The notes beneath the pieces are model-generated. The model saw nothing but the letters and a program-made list of their open reading frames with translations, made no database searches and had not been told where the DNA came from. A program made the translations under genes and the position numbers. From NCBI RefSeq assembly GCF_024730785.1, contig NZ_CP102830.1:3286001-3350000 (forward strand): 64,000 bases of DNA. The letters run 5' to 3'. Origin of the DNA: Pseudomonas sp. LS44 (lineage in GTDB: Bacteria; Pseudomonadota; Gammaproteobacteria; Pseudomonadales; Pseudomonadaceae). Shown piece after piece: positions 49,034 through 56,898 of the stretch. Numbering within the stretch: the first letter of the stretch is position 1; each line of letters starts with the position of its first letter.

Positions 49034-49059
49034 CCCCTCTCCCATTCATGGGAGAGGGG
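49034..49059. terminator. Hairpin downstream of alginate operon copy 2
   Basis: A perfect 11-bp stem CCCCTCTCCCA/TGGGAGAGGGG with a TTCA loop lies 32 bases after the algA stop. There is no T-run on the plus-strand 3' side, so it is a weak intrinsic terminator but a strong hairpin. It is the same palindrome family as that found after copy 1. Confidence 0.45.
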
Positions 49060-49243
49060 CTGGGGGAGAGGGTACTGCTGTGACGCTGTCTCTCCCACTC
49101 CCTCATTCATCTTTAGCGCATTGCAGCCCAGGGCTTTCCACGCCTCACCAGCCCCTCTAGGATGAAAAACCCATCCAGGTAGGAGGCCCGCCCATGCAAC
49201 CGCTCGTTTCTGCGCCCGATAGCCGCAAGCCCGGCGGCCGCTC

Positions 49244-49708
49244 ATGCTGATCGGCGCCCTACTGATACTCACCTGGCTGATCCTGTTGATCCGCTACCCG
49301 GCCAAGGCGCTGCCGGTGTCCGGCGCGGCGCTGATCGGTCTGCTGCTGGTCGGAGCCTGGATGTACTGGCTCGACACCCGCGAAGCCCGCCAGCTGGCCC
49401 ATCTCGAACTGCGCCTCGACTACGCCCCCACGCGCTGCCCAGCGGATCGCCCCCTGGCGCTGACCCTGAAAAACGGCGGCGGTAGCCCGTTGCAAGAGTT
49501 GCGCTGGCGGATCGCCGCGTACGCCCCCGGCGACAGCGTCAACCTGGTCGAAACCCTCTACGATGCCCCGCGCTACCGTGGCCCTGGCGAGCTACTGCCC
49601 GGCGACACCTGGCACGACTGCCTGCCGCTGCCGCCCTTTCGCCCGGGCTATCGCCCGGACACCCTGGAGTTTCGCGCCGAACGCCTGCAAGGCAGCTTCG
49701 CCGACTAA
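49244..49708 (+). CDS. Conserved hypothetical membrane protein, multidrug-transporter-like annotation class
   Basis: Protein of 154 residues with two N-terminal membrane segments (about residues 2–17 and 25–42) and a C-terminal soluble domain rich in Pro/Arg that probably faces the periplasm (LDYAPTRCPADRPLALTLKN). The soluble part reads like a small beta-sandwich (alternating hydrophobic strands), but I recognise no family with confidence. It lies 240 bp after algA copy 2 in the same direction; no counterpart follows copy 1. Confidence 0.6.
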   Translation: MLIGALLILTWLILLIRYPAKALPVSGAALIGLLLVGAWMYWLDTREARQLAHLELRLDYAPTRCPADRPLALTLKNGGGSPLQELRWRIAAYAPGDSVNLVETLYDAPRYRGPGELLPGDTWHDCLPLPPFRPGYRPDTLEFRAERLQGSFAD

Positions 49709-49756
49709 TCCCACCCTACACAGCTGGCCTGGCGTTGCACTTGAGTGTTTCAACGC

Positions 49757-49814
49757 GTAGGAGCGAATTCATTCGCGATGGTGTTGGGGCAATCGCGAAT
49801 GAATTCGCTCCTAC
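49757..49814. repeat. Perfect 23-bp inverted repeat centred on GAATTC arms
   Basis: GTAGGAGCGAATTCATTCGC at 49757 onward pairs perfectly over 23 bases with 49792–49814. A near-identical palindrome is at 56709–56767. It is a typical extragenic palindrome of pseudomonads and may also cap the upstream transcript. Confidence 0.8.
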
Positions 49815-49964
49815 GAAGATCCCGCTTAGCGTCGTTCGTAGGACGGGGGTGCCCAGGTGGAGCGCCCCGACCCACTCGGCACCCGTTCGACCCGCTCAGC
49901 CTCTTGCCCCTACCGCGACGTGCCCGCAAGCTGGCGCCTTTCGCTCATCACAAGGAAGCGCCTC

Positions 49965-50795
49965 ATGTCCCAGCCCATCGCCCTGATCACCGGCTGCTCC
50001 AGCGGTATCGGCCGCGCCCTCGCCGATGCGTTCATCAGCACCGGTTATCAAGTCTGGGCCACCGCGCGTAAACCCGAAGACGTCGCCGCCTTGAGCGCTG
50101 CCGGCTTCGTCGGCGTGCAGCTGGACGTCAACGATGCCGACGCCGTCGCCAGCCTCGGCGAGCGCCTGCAGCGGGAAACCGATGGCCTCGACGTGCTGAT
50201 CAACAACGCCGGCTACGGCGCCATGGGCCCGCTGCTCGATGGCGGCAGCGAGGCCCTGCGCCGGCAGTTCGAAACCAACGTGTTCGCGGTGATCGATATT
50301 ACCCGCGCGCTGTTCCCGGCGCTGCGCAAGAAGCGCGGCGTGGTGGTGAATATCGGCAGCGTTTCTGGCGTACTGGTGACCCCCTTCGCCGGCGCCTACT
50401 GCGCCTCGAAAGCCGCGGTCCACGCCCTCTCCGACGCCCTGCGCCTGGAACTGGCACCGTTCGCCATCGACGTCATGGAAGTCCAACCCGGCGCCATCGC
50501 CTCCAGCTTCGGCAACCACGCCAGCCGCGAGGCGGAACAACTGATCCAGGAAGGTTCGCCCTGGTGGCCCTTCCGCGACGGCATCCGCGCCCGCGCCACC
50601 GCCTCGCAAGACCACCCCACCCCCGCCAGCGACCTCGCCCGCGACCTGCTCGCCGCCATCCAGAAGCGCAAACGCCCGCGCCTGCTGCGCCTGGGCAACG
50701 GCAGCCGCGCCTTGCCATTGCTCGCCGCGCTGGTACCGAAAGGGTTGTTGGAAGCGGTGTTGAAGAGGCGGTTTGGATTGAACCGAGCGGTGTGA
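49965..50795 (+). CDS. Short-chain dehydrogenase/reductase
   Basis: Classical SDR of 276 residues that should use NAD(P)H. It shows the cofactor motif TGCSSGIG, LINNAGYGAMG, catalytic Ser in NIGSVSG, and YCASKAA with the catalytic Tyr/Lys. The Lys/Arg-rich C-terminus may be membrane-associated. The substrate is unknown. The ATG at 49965 follows AAGGAAG; the in-frame extension back to 49857 crosses repeats. Confidence 0.9.
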   Translation: MSQPIALITGCSSGIGRALADAFISTGYQVWATARKPEDVAALSAAGFVGVQLDVNDADAVASLGERLQRETDGLDVLINNAGYGAMGPLLDGGSEALRRQFETNVFAVIDITRALFPALRKKRGVVVNIGSVSGVLVTPFAGAYCASKAAVHALSDALRLELAPFAIDVMEVQPGAIASSFGNHASREAEQLIQEGSPWWPFRDGIRARATASQDHPTPASDLARDLLAAIQKRKRPRLLRLGNGSRALPLLAALVPKGLLEAVLKRRFGLNRAV

Positions 50796-50930
50796 ATTCG
50801 AAGCAGACAGAGGGGAGCTGGACGGGGTAATGGCGAAATAGTAGTGCCTGAACTAGAAGCCGGCGGTTAGCCGACACCGGCGGGCTGTTATCGCACCATT
50901 TGGCGTCGATTAAGAGTGAGAGCGCACAAC

Positions 50931-51596
50931 ATGACAGAGCAAGATGAATTCGAGGCTGCTATTTCAGATCTGACGCCCCCCCTCAATGGGCAATTCCCGC
51001 GCCCCTGGATGACCGATCTTACTGACCCGCAAAAAGCGAATGTTCTTATCGTCGGGAAGAATCAAGCCAAGGGATACAGCACGGAAAATGTTACGCATGA
51101 GCGGCACATCAACGCGCTGTTTAACCGAGAAAATGAGTCTTGTCGCAGACTCTACGACGAACTCACGGGGCACTCTCCATCGCCCACGAGACTAAACACA
51201 AATATGTTTCGCTCCATTCTCGCGCAGGCCGGAATTGATAGGGTTCTTGAAACCAATGTTGTTTGCTATTCCACGCCTATGAGCAGTCATCTTTGCTTGC
51301 CACGTCATAGCGGCGGGACGCTACGCGGTACCGAAATATTCCGCACGCTGCTTCACTTCGTAAAGCCAAAGGTCATCATCGCTCACGGATCGGGAACAAG
51401 AGACGCCTTGAGCGCATTAGTGGGAAAGCCGCTGCTTGCCCCGCCATCGTCCCTATCGCCACCTCAATCTACGGAGGTTAGCGGTATCAGAGTGTTCGTA
51501 ATTCCAAGCCTTGCACCACCACAATGGAATAAGTGGTCGCGCTGGGCCGAGGCCTACCTAGCGAAAGTTGCCGAGGCCGCAGCAAGTGCGCTCTAA
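50931..51596 (+). CDS. Hypothetical protein resembling the uracil-DNA glycosylase superfamily
   Basis: Protein of 221 residues. ANVLIVGKNQAKGY, ETNVVCYSTPMSSH and PKVIIAHGSGTRDALSAL recall the order of motifs in uracil-DNA glycosylase-like proteins, but no canonical catalytic motif is certain, so the assignment is tentative. By eye its codon use is markedly more AT-rich than its neighbours (AATGTTACGCATGAG style codons), suggesting recent transfer. The ATG at 50931 is taken over the GTG at 50916. Confidence 0.55.
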   Translation: MTEQDEFEAAISDLTPPLNGQFPRPWMTDLTDPQKANVLIVGKNQAKGYSTENVTHERHINALFNRENESCRRLYDELTGHSPSPTRLNTNMFRSILAQAGIDRVLETNVVCYSTPMSSHLCLPRHSGGTLRGTEIFRTLLHFVKPKVIIAHGSGTRDALSALVGKPLLAPPSSLSPPQSTEVSGIRVFVIPSLAPPQWNKWSRWAEAYLAKVAEAAASAL

Positions 51597-51774
51597 CAAG
51601 GGGCTCCAGTGTGTAGGCCAGGTACAACTTCCAGCATGCGGGCTTCACCCGCCCTACGATGAATCCTCTTTCTGGCCTGCGAACTACACTTGCGTCTCCC
51701 GGTGAGCGCCGTCACCCGGCGCTGTCGACCAGTCCCGCACACGGACGTGTCTTCCTTCGTCGAGGAGATAGGTC

Positions 51775-52209
51775 ATGAGCAACGCAAATACCTACAAGGG
51801 CAGCTGCTTCTGCGGCGCGGTGCAGTTCACCGTGACCGGTGAGCCGGTGGCGATGGGTTATTGCCACTGCGAGTCGTGTCGGCATTGGTCGGCCGGGCCG
51901 GTCAATGCGTTCAGTCTGTGGCAGCCCGATGCGCTGCAGATCACTCAGGGCGCGGACAACATCGGCACCTACAACAAGACCCCGAATAGCTTCCGCAAGT
52001 GGTGCAAGACCTGCGGCGGGCACCTGTTCAGCGAGCATCCGGGGATGGGTTTCACCGACGTGTATGCCGCGGTGATTCCGGGCTTCGCGCACCAGCCGGC
52101 GGTGCACGTGAACTATCAGGAGACGGTGCTGCACATCAAGGACGGCCTGCCGAAGATGAAGGACTTCCCCGCGGAAATGGGTGGCTCGGGCATCAATCTG
52201 CCGGAGTAG
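51775..52209 (+). CDS. GFA-family zinc-binding protein (glutathione-dependent formaldehyde-activating enzyme-like)
   Basis: Small cytosolic protein of 144 residues with the zinc-binding Cys pattern of the GFA/CENP-V family: GSCFCGAV, GYCHCESC and CKTCGGHLF. The family name comes from a formaldehyde-glutathione protein, but most members have unknown function. GAGGAGA lies upstream of the start. It is followed by a glutathione S-transferase gene in the same direction. Confidence 0.85.
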   Translation: MSNANTYKGSCFCGAVQFTVTGEPVAMGYCHCESCRHWSAGPVNAFSLWQPDALQITQGADNIGTYNKTPNSFRKWCKTCGGHLFSEHPGMGFTDVYAAVIPGFAHQPAVHVNYQETVLHIKDGLPKMKDFPAEMGGSGINLPE

Positions 52210-52313
52210 CCGCGCGTTCGGTGGACTGGCGAGTGCGGCCTTCCCTAGTGCGCTTGTCGATTTCGACGACGGCCAGCCGACTAGTCGATAGACCGCCCAG
52301 GAGATGCCCCGTC

Positions 52314-52967
52314 ATGAAGCTCTACGCCCACCCGTTCTCGTCCTACTGCCAGAAGGCCCTGATTGCCTTCTACGAAAACCACACCTCGTTCGAGTTACGC
52401 CTGCTTGGCCCCGACGACGACACGGCGGCAGCCGAGCATGCGGCGCTGTGGCCGCTCAAGCGGATGCCGCTGCTGGTCGATGGGCAGCGCACGGTGCCGG
52501 AGTCGAGCATCATCATCGAGTACCTCGATCTGCATTACCCCGGCGCGGTACGCATGGTTCCGCAGGAGGCCGAGGCTGCGCTGGAGGTGCGCCTGCTGGA
52601 CCGCTTCTTCGACAACTACGTGATGACGCCGATGATGAAGATGGTGTTCGACAGCATGCGCAGTGAGGAGAATCGCGACCACCAGGGGACGACCGAAGCC
52701 ATCGAGTTGCTCAATACCGCCTATCGCTGGCTCGATGAGCGCATGGTCGAGCGCCAATGGGCGGCGGGTGGCGCCTTCAGCCTGGCCGACTGCGCCGCCG
52801 CGCCGGCGTTGTTCTATGCCGACTGGGTGCATCAGATCGATCCGACGTTTGCGCATCTGCGCACCTATCGCCAGCGCCTGCTCGCCCGCCCGTCGTACGC
52901 CCGGCTGGTGGAGGAAGCGCGGCCGTATCGCGCATGGTTTCCACTTGGCGCGCCCGACCGGGACTGA
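52314..52967 (+). CDS. Glutathione S-transferase family protein
   Basis: Cytosolic GST-fold protein of 217 residues. The thioredoxin-like N-terminal domain begins MKLYAHPFSSYCQKALIAFYE and contains the glutathione-binding cis-Pro segment RMPLLV and VPESSIIIEYL. The helical C-terminal domain follows, with AAGGAFSLADCAAAPAL typical of GSTs. Substrate unknown. ATG 52314 follows AGGAG. Confidence 0.9.
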   Translation: MKLYAHPFSSYCQKALIAFYENHTSFELRLLGPDDDTAAAEHAALWPLKRMPLLVDGQRTVPESSIIIEYLDLHYPGAVRMVPQEAEAALEVRLLDRFFDNYVMTPMMKMVFDSMRSEENRDHQGTTEAIELLNTAYRWLDERMVERQWAAGGAFSLADCAAAPALFYADWVHQIDPTFAHLRTYRQRLLARPSYARLVEEARPYRAWFPLGAPDRD

Positions 52968-53111
52968 CTCGCGACTGACTCGCAAAAACGCCCCGCCTGG
53001 CTTAGCAGCTGGCTGCTCATGGGCCGGTGCGAGCCTGCTGCGCTGACGTCTGCCGGCACGAAAGGTTAGGCTTGCGCTCCATAACAGCAATAAATATTCA
53101 GAGGCGGACAC

Positions 53112-53762
53112 ATGAGCAGACTCTACGGCGACCAGCATCGCGCCCTGCAGGAGGCCTTCGGCACGCGCAACATGGCTGATCGCATCGAGCGGCTGGCGTG
53201 CAAGACGGAGTTCGATGAGGCGGCGAAGGGTTTTATCGAAAGCATGGACATGTTCTTCCTGTCGACCATCGACCATCTGGGCCGACCAACCGTGTCCTAC
53301 AAAGGCGGCGATCCGGGCTTTGTGCGGATCGTCGATAGCACCACCCTGGTGTTCCCGAGCTACGACGGCAACGGCATGCACCTGTCGATGGGCAATGCCA
53401 CGCAGAACCCGCAGGTCGGCCTGTTGTTCATCTCCTTTGAACGCCCGCATCGCCTGCGCGTGCAGGGCACCGCCAGCGTCTCGCGGGATGACCCGCTGAT
53501 GGCCGATTACAAGGAGGCGGACTGCATCGTCCGCGTGCAGCTCAGCGAGCTGTGGCAGAACTGCCCGCGCTACGTCCATCGTTATCAGAAGGTCGAGCCC
53601 TCCCCTTACGTGCCGCGCGAGGTCTGCGAAACGCCACTGGCCGAATGGAAGCGCGTGGATCTGTTCCAGGATGTGCTGCGCGCCGACGATGTGGCCAAGG
53701 CCCAGGCCGCCGGCATCGTTAGCATCGCCGAGTTGATCGCCAAAGCGAAGGCCGGCGCTTGA
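53112..53762 (+). CDS. Pyridoxamine 5'-phosphate oxidase-family FMN-binding protein
   Basis: Protein of 216 residues with a split-barrel flavin-binding fold. Signs are STIDHLGRPTVSYKGGDPGFV, the strand pair NPQVGLLFISF and RLRVQGTASVS. Such proteins bind FMN or related cofactors; true PdxH activity is unlikely given the divergent C-terminus. AGAGGCG lies upstream of the ATG. Monocistronic or loosely linked to the GST gene. Confidence 0.85.
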   Translation: MSRLYGDQHRALQEAFGTRNMADRIERLACKTEFDEAAKGFIESMDMFFLSTIDHLGRPTVSYKGGDPGFVRIVDSTTLVFPSYDGNGMHLSMGNATQNPQVGLLFISFERPHRLRVQGTASVSRDDPLMADYKEADCIVRVQLSELWQNCPRYVHRYQKVEPSPYVPREVCETPLAEWKRVDLFQDVLRADDVAKAQAAGIVSIAELIAKAKAGA

Positions 53763-53826
53763 TGGTTACGCCGCCCGCGTCTGGAGTGCCAAGATGCAGG
53801 AAAGACCATTACCCAGGTAGTACCCG

Positions 53827-54216
53827 ATGAACCCCAGCGATTCCCTCGCCACCCGCCATTACGCCCTCGCCGGGGTGATCGCGGTAGTGCTGCTCAATCT
53901 GCTGCTGCGCAGTTTCATCAAGGTCGGCGGCATTGCCGCGACCTTGTGCGTGGCCGTGCTGGTCGCGGGGGCGTTGGCGATCGGCTTCGCCCTGCTGGTC
54001 AAACGCGCGCCCAGCCTGGCCGAACGCTGGCGTTTGACGCTGCTCTACGGCGCCGCACTGGGGCTGCTGTATCTCGGTCTGCTGCTGATGATCTACCTGC
54101 AAGACCAGCCCAGCCCGATGGGCCTGCTGCTGTTTTTCCTGCACTACCTGGTGTATCCGCTGAGCCTCTGGCTGTGTTTGTCGCCACGCCTGTTCAGCCG
54201 CTTCGGCGTGGTGTGA
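53827..54216 (+). CDS. Small integral membrane protein, unknown function
   Basis: Protein of 129 residues with four hydrophobic segments (about 14–33, 37–58, 70–92 and 96–120), ending in FSRFGVV. No recognisable catalytic motif. Codon use matches the neighbours. The start at 53827 is supported by coding composition, but the ribosome-binding site is weak. Confidence 0.65.
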   Translation: MNPSDSLATRHYALAGVIAVVLLNLLLRSFIKVGGIAATLCVAVLVAGALAIGFALLVKRAPSLAERWRLTLLYGAALGLLYLGLLLMIYLQDQPSPMGLLLFFLHYLVYPLSLWLCLSPRLFSRFGVV

Positions 54217-54294
54217 ATGCGGGTCGATTAACGGAACCGTCGGCGTCGTTATCGCTCACTAGAAGATCGACAGCGGATTGATCAGGACCTGCCC

Positions 54295-54525
54295 ATGGAC
54301 TATCTGGATTGGCTGCAATGGCCGGCGATGCTGGTGACCGTCGCCGCCGCCTGGCTGATCGGCTCGCAACACAAACAGCGGCGCAATCTGGGTTTCTGGG
54401 TATTCCTCGCCAGCAATGTGCTGTGGATCGCCTGGGGCCTGTACGCCCATGCCTACGCGCTGATTCTGCTGCAGTTCTGCCTCGCGGCGATGAACATCCG
54501 CGGGGCGCGCAAGACGCTCGCCTAA
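54295..54525 (+). CDS. Small membrane protein, unknown function
   Basis: Protein of 76 residues with about three hydrophobic segments (MLVTVAAAWLIG, FWVFLASNVLWIAWGLY, ALILLQFCLAAM) separated by a basic loop (SQHKQRRN). It resembles small Pseudomonas inner-membrane proteins of the kind with an ASNVLWIAWGLY-like helix. It ends just before the convergent EamA gene. Confidence 0.7.
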   Translation: MDYLDWLQWPAMLVTVAAAWLIGSQHKQRRNLGFWVFLASNVLWIAWGLYAHAYALILLQFCLAAMNIRGARKTLA

Positions 54526-54533
54526 CCGACAAT

Positions 54534-55445
54534 CTATGGTCGGCTAGGGGCGAGACCTGGGTCCGCCAGCGGCGCGGCTTTGGGCTTGCGAAACACCAGC
54601 ACGTTGCCGAGCATGACCAGCAGCAAGCCGGCCAGCGCGGGCGCCGTCCACTGGTAGCCCTCGACGAACGCCGAGATATTCAGCGCCACCACCGGGAACA
54701 GCACCGTGCAATAGGCGGCGCGCTCCGGGCCCATGCGCCCGACCAGGGTCAGGTAGGCGGTAAAGCCGATCACCGAGCCAGGAATCGCCAGGTACAACAG
54801 CGAGCCGACATAGCCGCTGGTCCACTGGAAGGCGAACGGCGTGCCGCTGACCCAGCAATAGCCGGCGAGCATCAGCGCGCCATACAGCATGCCCCAGGCG
54901 TTGGTGGTCAACGGTTTGAGACCGGCTTTCTGCTGCAGGCTGGAGAGCAGGTTACCGGCGGAAAAACACAGCGTGCCGAACAGCGCCAAGCCCAGGCCGA
55001 TCAGAGTCTGCTGGCTGGGTCGGTGGCCGCCCAGCTCCGGCCAGAACAGCAAGCCGAGTCCGCCCAAGCCCAACGCCCCGCCAGCGAGGACGTTGGCGGC
55101 GATCCGCTGCTTGAAGAAAATCCGTGCGTTCATGGCGTTCCACAGCGTGGCGGTGGAAAACACCACGGCGATCAGTCCGCTGGGGATCCACTGGCTGGCG
55201 GTGTAGAAGCACATGAAGTTCACGCAGAACAGGCACAGGCCCTGCGCCAGACAGATCAATTGCCCGCGCCCATCGAGGCGCTGCAACCGGCGACTGGCGA
55301 GCAGCACGACGAACAACACCAGCGCCGCCAGGGCAAAGCGGTAGGCGATGGACGCCGGAATGGCGACCACCTCGAGTTGCAGCTTGATGGCAATCCAGGT
55401 GGTGCCCCAGATCAGGACGGTGAGCAAATACAGCGCAAGGTTCAT
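54534..55445 (-). CDS. EamA-family drug/metabolite exporter
   Basis: Inner-membrane transporter of 303 residues with ten predicted helices in two EamA halves. It begins NLALYLLTVLIWGTTWIAIK, the classic first helix with WGTTW, and the second half starts near LYGALMLAGYCW. Export substrate unknown. It reads toward the 76-residue gene on the other strand and shares a repeat-rich divergent gap with the AraC-type regulator, which may control it. Confidence 0.9.
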   Translation of the reverse strand: MNLALYLLTVLIWGTTWIAIKLQLEVVAIPASIAYRFALAALVLFVVLLASRRLQRLDGRGQLICLAQGLCLFCVNFMCFYTASQWIPSGLIAVVFSTATLWNAMNARIFFKQRIAANVLAGGALGLGGLGLLFWPELGGHRPSQQTLIGLGLALFGTLCFSAGNLLSSLQQKAGLKPLTTNAWGMLYGALMLAGYCWVSGTPFAFQWTSGYVGSLLYLAIPGSVIGFTAYLTLVGRMGPERAAYCTVLFPVVALNISAFVEGYQWTAPALAGLLLVMLGNVLVFRKPKAAPLADPGLAPSRP

Positions 55446-55772
55446 GGCAGGCTCCGCTAGCGATAGGCGAAAGTCTGCGCGGCGCTGGGCAATCCGGCTT
55501 GCACGAACTTGCGCTTTTTCGCCCCGCCGGGCTGGCGCTCGCGCCTGTGCGCGGTAGCATGACTATTGATCCGGCCCTTTGATGCCCTGATTTTCGTAGG
55601 GTGGGTTAGGCCACAGGCCGTAACCCACCAGCCGGCCACAGGGGTGCCTGCCGACATCCATGGCGGGTTACGCCGCTACGCGGCTAACCCGCCCTACGAC
55701 TGCGGAGTGCCGGCTGAGAGTTCAAACTTCAGCTGGCCTGATCAATAACCCCGAACACGCGCAGATCCCGAC
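55446..55772. repeat. Divergent gap with large inverted repeat
   Basis: About 330 bp between the EamA gene and the AraC gene. GTAGGGTGGGTTAG at 55596–55609 pairs with CTAACCCGCCCTAC at 55684–55697 with one mismatch, forming a REP-type palindrome. Promoters for both genes should lie here, but none could be named. Confidence 0.6.
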
Positions 55773-56648
55773 ATGTCGCAACTCGAACAGAACCAGGTCT
55801 TCCAATCGCTGAGCAGCTCGCCGCACGCCCGCCTCGAGGCGGTCGCCGAGCTGGGCGATGGCCTGGGCGCGGCGCTGTGGAGCAATCATCACGACGCCCG
55901 CGAATATCAGGGGCCCAGCCAGCACACCTTGTCCTGCTACCTGGAAGGCGGTACCGGCACCTTTCGCCGCGAGCGCCCGGACAGCAAGGGCGCGCCGGAC
56001 AAGCTGTGCATCCTGCCGGCTGGCCATGAGTCGGCCTGGGTGATCAATGGCGAGATCCGCCTGGCGCATGTGTACATCGACCCGGAACGCTTCGCCCTCG
56101 CTGCGGTGCAGTTGCTCGACAGCGAACCGCGCGAGTTGCAGCTGCGCGAAGGCACCTTCCTCGACGACCCGCAGCAGGCCCAGCGCTTCCGCCAGTTGGT
56201 CGCGCTGAACTGGCACGAGCCGGGCGAACGCCTGCTGACCAGCAGCCTGGCCCACGAGCTGCTCAGCCATACTCTGCTCACCCAGGTTGGCCGCCGCGAG
56301 GGTTTGCGCTTGAAGGGTGGTCTTGCGCCGCGCCTGCGCAGGCTGCTGGTCGACTACATCGAGCAGCATCTGGCCGAACCGATCAGCCTCGGCGAACTGG
56401 CGGCCTTGGCAGCGCTTTCCGAATATCACTTCGCTCGCATGTTTCGCGAAAGCTTCGGTCTGCCTCCGCATCGCTACCTGCTGGCGCGCCGCCTCGAGCG
56501 AGCCCGCCAGCTGCTCCGTAGCAGCCGCCTGGCGCTCGGCGAAATCGCCCTGGCCTGCGGCTTCGCCAGCGCCAGCCACTTCAGCAACCGCTTTCGCGCG
56601 GCGCTCGGCGCCACCCCGGGCGAATACCGCAGCGCGTTCGGCGGCTGA
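55773..56648 (+). CDS. AraC-family transcriptional regulator
   Basis: Transcription factor of 291 residues. The N-terminal part is a cupin-like sensing domain (LSCYLEGGTGTFRRERPD). The C-terminal ~100 residues form the double helix-turn-helix AraC domain: ISLGELAALAALSEYHFARM and IALACGFASASHFSNRFRAA. It faces away from an EamA exporter, a common regulator/exporter pairing. The effector is unknown. Confidence 0.92.
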   Translation: MSQLEQNQVFQSLSSSPHARLEAVAELGDGLGAALWSNHHDAREYQGPSQHTLSCYLEGGTGTFRRERPDSKGAPDKLCILPAGHESAWVINGEIRLAHVYIDPERFALAAVQLLDSEPRELQLREGTFLDDPQQAQRFRQLVALNWHEPGERLLTSSLAHELLSHTLLTQVGRREGLRLKGGLAPRLRRLLVDYIEQHLAEPISLGELAALAALSEYHFARMFRESFGLPPHRYLLARRLERARQLLRSSRLALGEIALACGFASASHFSNRFRAALGATPGEYRSAFGG

Positions 56649-56708
56649 GTCCCCTGGCCACGATACCCGTCGCCAGCCCGTCATCGCGCGGGGTTCACCG
56701 GTGCTTTT

Positions 56709-56767
56709 GTAGGAGCGAATTCATTCGCGATTTGCGGGAGCGCTTTCGCGAATGAATTCGCTCCTAC
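56709..56767. repeat. Perfect 22-bp inverted repeat, same family as 49757–49814
   Basis: Arms GTAGGAGCGAATTCATTCGC… and complement pair perfectly over 22 bases around a short loop, 60 bp after the AraC stop. It is nearly identical in its arms to the palindrome after the hypothetical gene at 49.7 kb. Confidence 0.8.
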
Positions 56768-56898
56768 AAGGCGATCCGCGCGAGCGCAGCGATACCCATC
56801 GCCGCACCTGCCAGATACAAAAAGTTGCACAGCCACACCTCGCAGTGGTGCAAGAATCCGGACACCTCCAGCAATAACAACAAATCAGAGAGGACCGA

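Noticed and set aside
50860..51660. A possible integron gene cassette around the UDG-like gene (GTTAGCC before, CTCTAACAAGG after)
   Set aside because: Neither side fits the GTTRRRY/RYYYAAC core consensus exactly, no attC-like imperfect palindrome follows, and there is no integrase in the window.
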